Assembly: GCA_964235605.1 (NCBI GenBank)
Contig: CAXSCR010000002.1
Location: 1 to 64,000, forward strand
Length of the DNA stretch: 64,000 nucleotides
Reading direction: 5' to 3'
Source of the DNA: DATCRE01 sp964235605
GTDB taxonomy: Bacteria > Bacteroidota > Bacteroidia > Cytophagales > Cyclobacteriaceae
A program made the translations under genes and the position numbers. Numbering within the stretch: position 1 is the first letter of the stretch; every line of letters begins with the position of its first letter. Shown here piece after piece: positions 62,418 through 64,000 of the stretch. The notes beneath the pieces were generated by a model that was not told the origin of the DNA, made no database searches, and saw only the letters and a list, made by a program, of their open reading frames with translations.

Positions 62418-63684
62418 CATAGTACTTTTTGCAATTATTTCTTTTTCCATTCTGATGTTAGCATCGTGTGGAAAAAAAGATAAAGAAACAGCAGGTAGCG
62501 ACAGCTATACTTGTCCCATGCATCCAACAGTCATGTCCGACCATCCAGGTAGTTGTCCTATATGTGGAATGGACCTTGTTATGAAAGCTCGTTCTGGTGA
62601 GCAAGTTGAAACCACGCAAGACATTGCTAGTCTTGGCAAATCACCGAACGAAACTGTAGTGGCATCGATTAAAACGATTAATGGTAAGTATAAGAAAGTG
62701 GGCATCGCTATTCAGGCACAAGGAGTCGTGACTTATGATACCCGAAATATTTATACGATCTCGTCACGGATTGGTGGAAGGCTTGAAAAAGTATTCTTGA
62801 AATATGCGTTTCAACAAGTCACCAAAGGCCAAAAAATTGCAGCGATCTATAGCCCTGATTTGATAATAGCGCAACGCGAATTACTTTTTCTATTGGAAAA
62901 TGATGCTGACAACGCTGAGGTTATAGCTTCCTCAAAAGAGAGGCTTTCTTTATTAGGTGCATCTACATCTCAAATTGATGCTTTAATTAAAAGGAAGGAA
63001 GTAAAAAATACTTTCACAATCTATAGTCCATTTGATGGATATATTATCACTAATGATCAGCAAACGCCTGCCGCGCCAATTACTTTACAAAGTGATGGAG
63101 GAATGGGTGGTATGAGTACTTCCAACAGTTCCAATACCAATGTAGTCGAGTCAAATAATTCAGAAGCAACTGTGATAAGAGAAGGCACCTATGTTTCATC
63201 AGGTCAGACATTATTTAAAGTTGTTGATACCAAAGCCTTACGAATTGAATTAAACATTCCATCCTCACAAGGCACAACTATAAAAAAAGGAAATAAAGTA
63301 GAACTAGACCTGGGCGTAGGAAGTAAGCAAACTGCAATTGTGGATTTCGTTCAGCCATTTTTTAATGATGGAGAAGATTTTATTAAAGTGCGGATTTATA
63401 TTAACGATAGGAAAATGTTTCACATCGGCCAGCTTACAAGTGCAGTGATTAACCTTGATTCCGCAGAAGGACTTTGGATTCCAAAAGAAGCAGTACTTGA
63501 TCTTGGTTTGGATAAAGTGGTATTCATAAAGGACGGTGATGTTTTAAAACCTAGAAAAGTTACAACCGGTATTCAATCCCTGGGCTGGATAGAAATTAAA
63601 CAAGGTCTTTCTTCATCGGAAGGAATTGCCAGCAACGCTCAATTTTTAGTGGATAGCGAAAGCTTTATTAAAACACAACAATAA
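62395..63684 (+). CDS. cusB: CusB-like adaptor with heavy-metal-binding domain
   Basis: 429-residue lipoprotein (MLASC, Cys25). A heavy-metal-binding domain follows at 38-63: YTCPMHPTVMSDHPGSC and CPICGMDLV. Then come lipoyl-like (YTISSRIGGRLEKVFLKYA), helical hairpin (QRELLFLLENDADNAEVI) and barrel regions. Links CusA to CusC and may pass metal to the pump. A disordered Ser/Asn/Gly/Met loop (MGGMSTSNSSNTN) is inserted in the lipoyl half. Overlaps cusC by 23 bp. Confidence 0.9.
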   Translation: MKSNWRNNIVLFAIISFSILMLASCGKKDKETAGSDSYTCPMHPTVMSDHPGSCPICGMDLVMKARSGEQVETTQDIASLGKSPNETVVASIKTINGKYKKVGIAIQAQGVVTYDTRNIYTISSRIGGRLEKVFLKYAFQQVTKGQKIAAIYSPDLIIAQRELLFLLENDADNAEVIASSKERLSLLGASTSQIDALIKRKEVKNTFTIYSPFDGYIITNDQQTPAAPITLQSDGGMGGMSTSNSSNTNVVESNNSEATVIREGTYVSSGQTLFKVVDTKALRIELNIPSSQGTTIKKGNKVELDLGVGSKQTAIVDFVQPFFNDGEDFIKVRIYINDRKMFHIGQLTSAVINLDSAEGLWIPKEAVLDLGLDKVVFIKDGDVLKPRKVTTGIQSLGWIEIKQGLSSSEGIASNAQFLVDSESFIKTQQ

Positions 63685-63685
63685 C

Positions 63686-64000
63686 ATGAATACGTTTATA
63701 TATATATCCATTTTGAGTCTTACGCTCTTTGCATGTTCAAAAGAGAGTAGCAAAGAACATGATCATGCAGCTGAAGAAAAAAGCAATCATAAGTACACCT
63801 GCCCTATGCACCCACAGGTAATACGAGATGCTGCCGCACAATGTGCCATTTGCGGTATGGACCTTGTTCCCATAAATAAAGGCAATGCAAATAGCAACGA
63901 CCTCATGCTAAGTGAAAATCAAATAAAGCTTGCAAATATTACGACACAAAGAGTGTCAGTTCGATCTATCGGAGAAACCGTTACCGTAAATGCAAGACTA
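63686..64000 (+). CDS. Second CusB-like adaptor, partial
   Basis: Begins 2 bp after the previous gene and runs off the window. Lipoprotein signal LTLFAC, a His-rich stretch (HDHAAEE), another heavy-metal-binding domain (YTCPMHPQVIRDAAAQC, ICGMDLVPI) and the start of the adaptor domain (NQIKLANITTQRV). Two adaptors with metal-binding heads in one cus operon suggest different metal-delivery roles or a heteromeric ring; only 105 codons are visible. Confidence 0.88.
   Translation, partial: MNTFIYISILSLTLFACSKESSKEHDHAAEEKSNHKYTCPMHPQVIRDAAAQCAICGMDLVPINKGNANSNDLMLSENQIKLANITTQRVSVRSIGETVTVNARL

Overview
The window comes from a member of the Bacteroidota, probably the Cytophagales/Chitinophaga side of the phylum (inferred). 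Support: two SusC/SusD outer-membrane pairs, SprB-like repeats, DUF2490 and HYC_CC_PP family proteins, low GC, few Shine-Dalgarno sites, and one clear TAnnTTTG promoter element. No rRNA, tRNA, CRISPR array or complete insertion sequence was seen.

Layout. 1-5.6 kb: a lipoprotein with a cytochrome-like tail, an S41 peptidase and a TlpA-like thioredoxin, separated by long eroded spacers. 5.8-9.1 kb: a chromate cluster with a ChrB domain fused to an AraC DNA-binding domain, a DUF2490 barrel, a decayed second chrB and chrA. 9.4-24.3 kb: a sulfate-ester scavenging operon with a formylglycine-generating enzyme, binding-protein-like proteins, SusC, SusD, two Cys-type sulfatases, two tiny membrane proteins, a fatty-acid-hydroxylase-family protein and a LamG-like protein. 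24.4-30 kb: small envelope proteins, a second hydroxylase-family protein, a response regulator and an alpha/beta hydrolase. 30.2-39.4 kb, minus strand: a second SusC-SusD-sulfatase-sulfatase operon. 39.5-45.3 kb: YjbQ, a Pif1-like helicase, a hydrolase and a Bcr/CflA transporter. 45.5-52.4 kb: a TetR-controlled TolC/HlyD/ABC efflux operon, followed by AlkB. 53.1-64 kb: a copper island with wrecked regulators (ISL3 fragment, ArsR stub, HMA-AraC pseudogene), CopA, HMA proteins and a CusA-C-B system whose CusA is split.

The most interesting signal is in the leaders of the two sulfatase operons. Each has a near-identical 25-bp promoter-proximal motif, then a hairpin carrying TTCCACCAA in its loop, then a 24-27 codon ORF ending in three consecutive Cys codons and a stop, then foldable RNA before the first structural gene. 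The first leader also contains a well-matched SAM-I (S-box) riboswitch just before its Cys-rich ORF. The second contains mutually exclusive hairpins, one followed by six T residues. I read this as a sulfur-starvation control system in which transcription, SAM level and Cys-tRNA supply could all gate desulfation of sulfate esters. The sequence elements are visible; the mechanism is inference.

How the genes fit together: SusC/SusD would import or capture a sulfated organic compound, the four sulfatases (each with C-x-P-x-R) would release sulfate, and the FGE would mature their catalytic cysteine. No glycoside hydrolase lies in either locus, so sulfur acquisition looks more likely than polysaccharide feeding.
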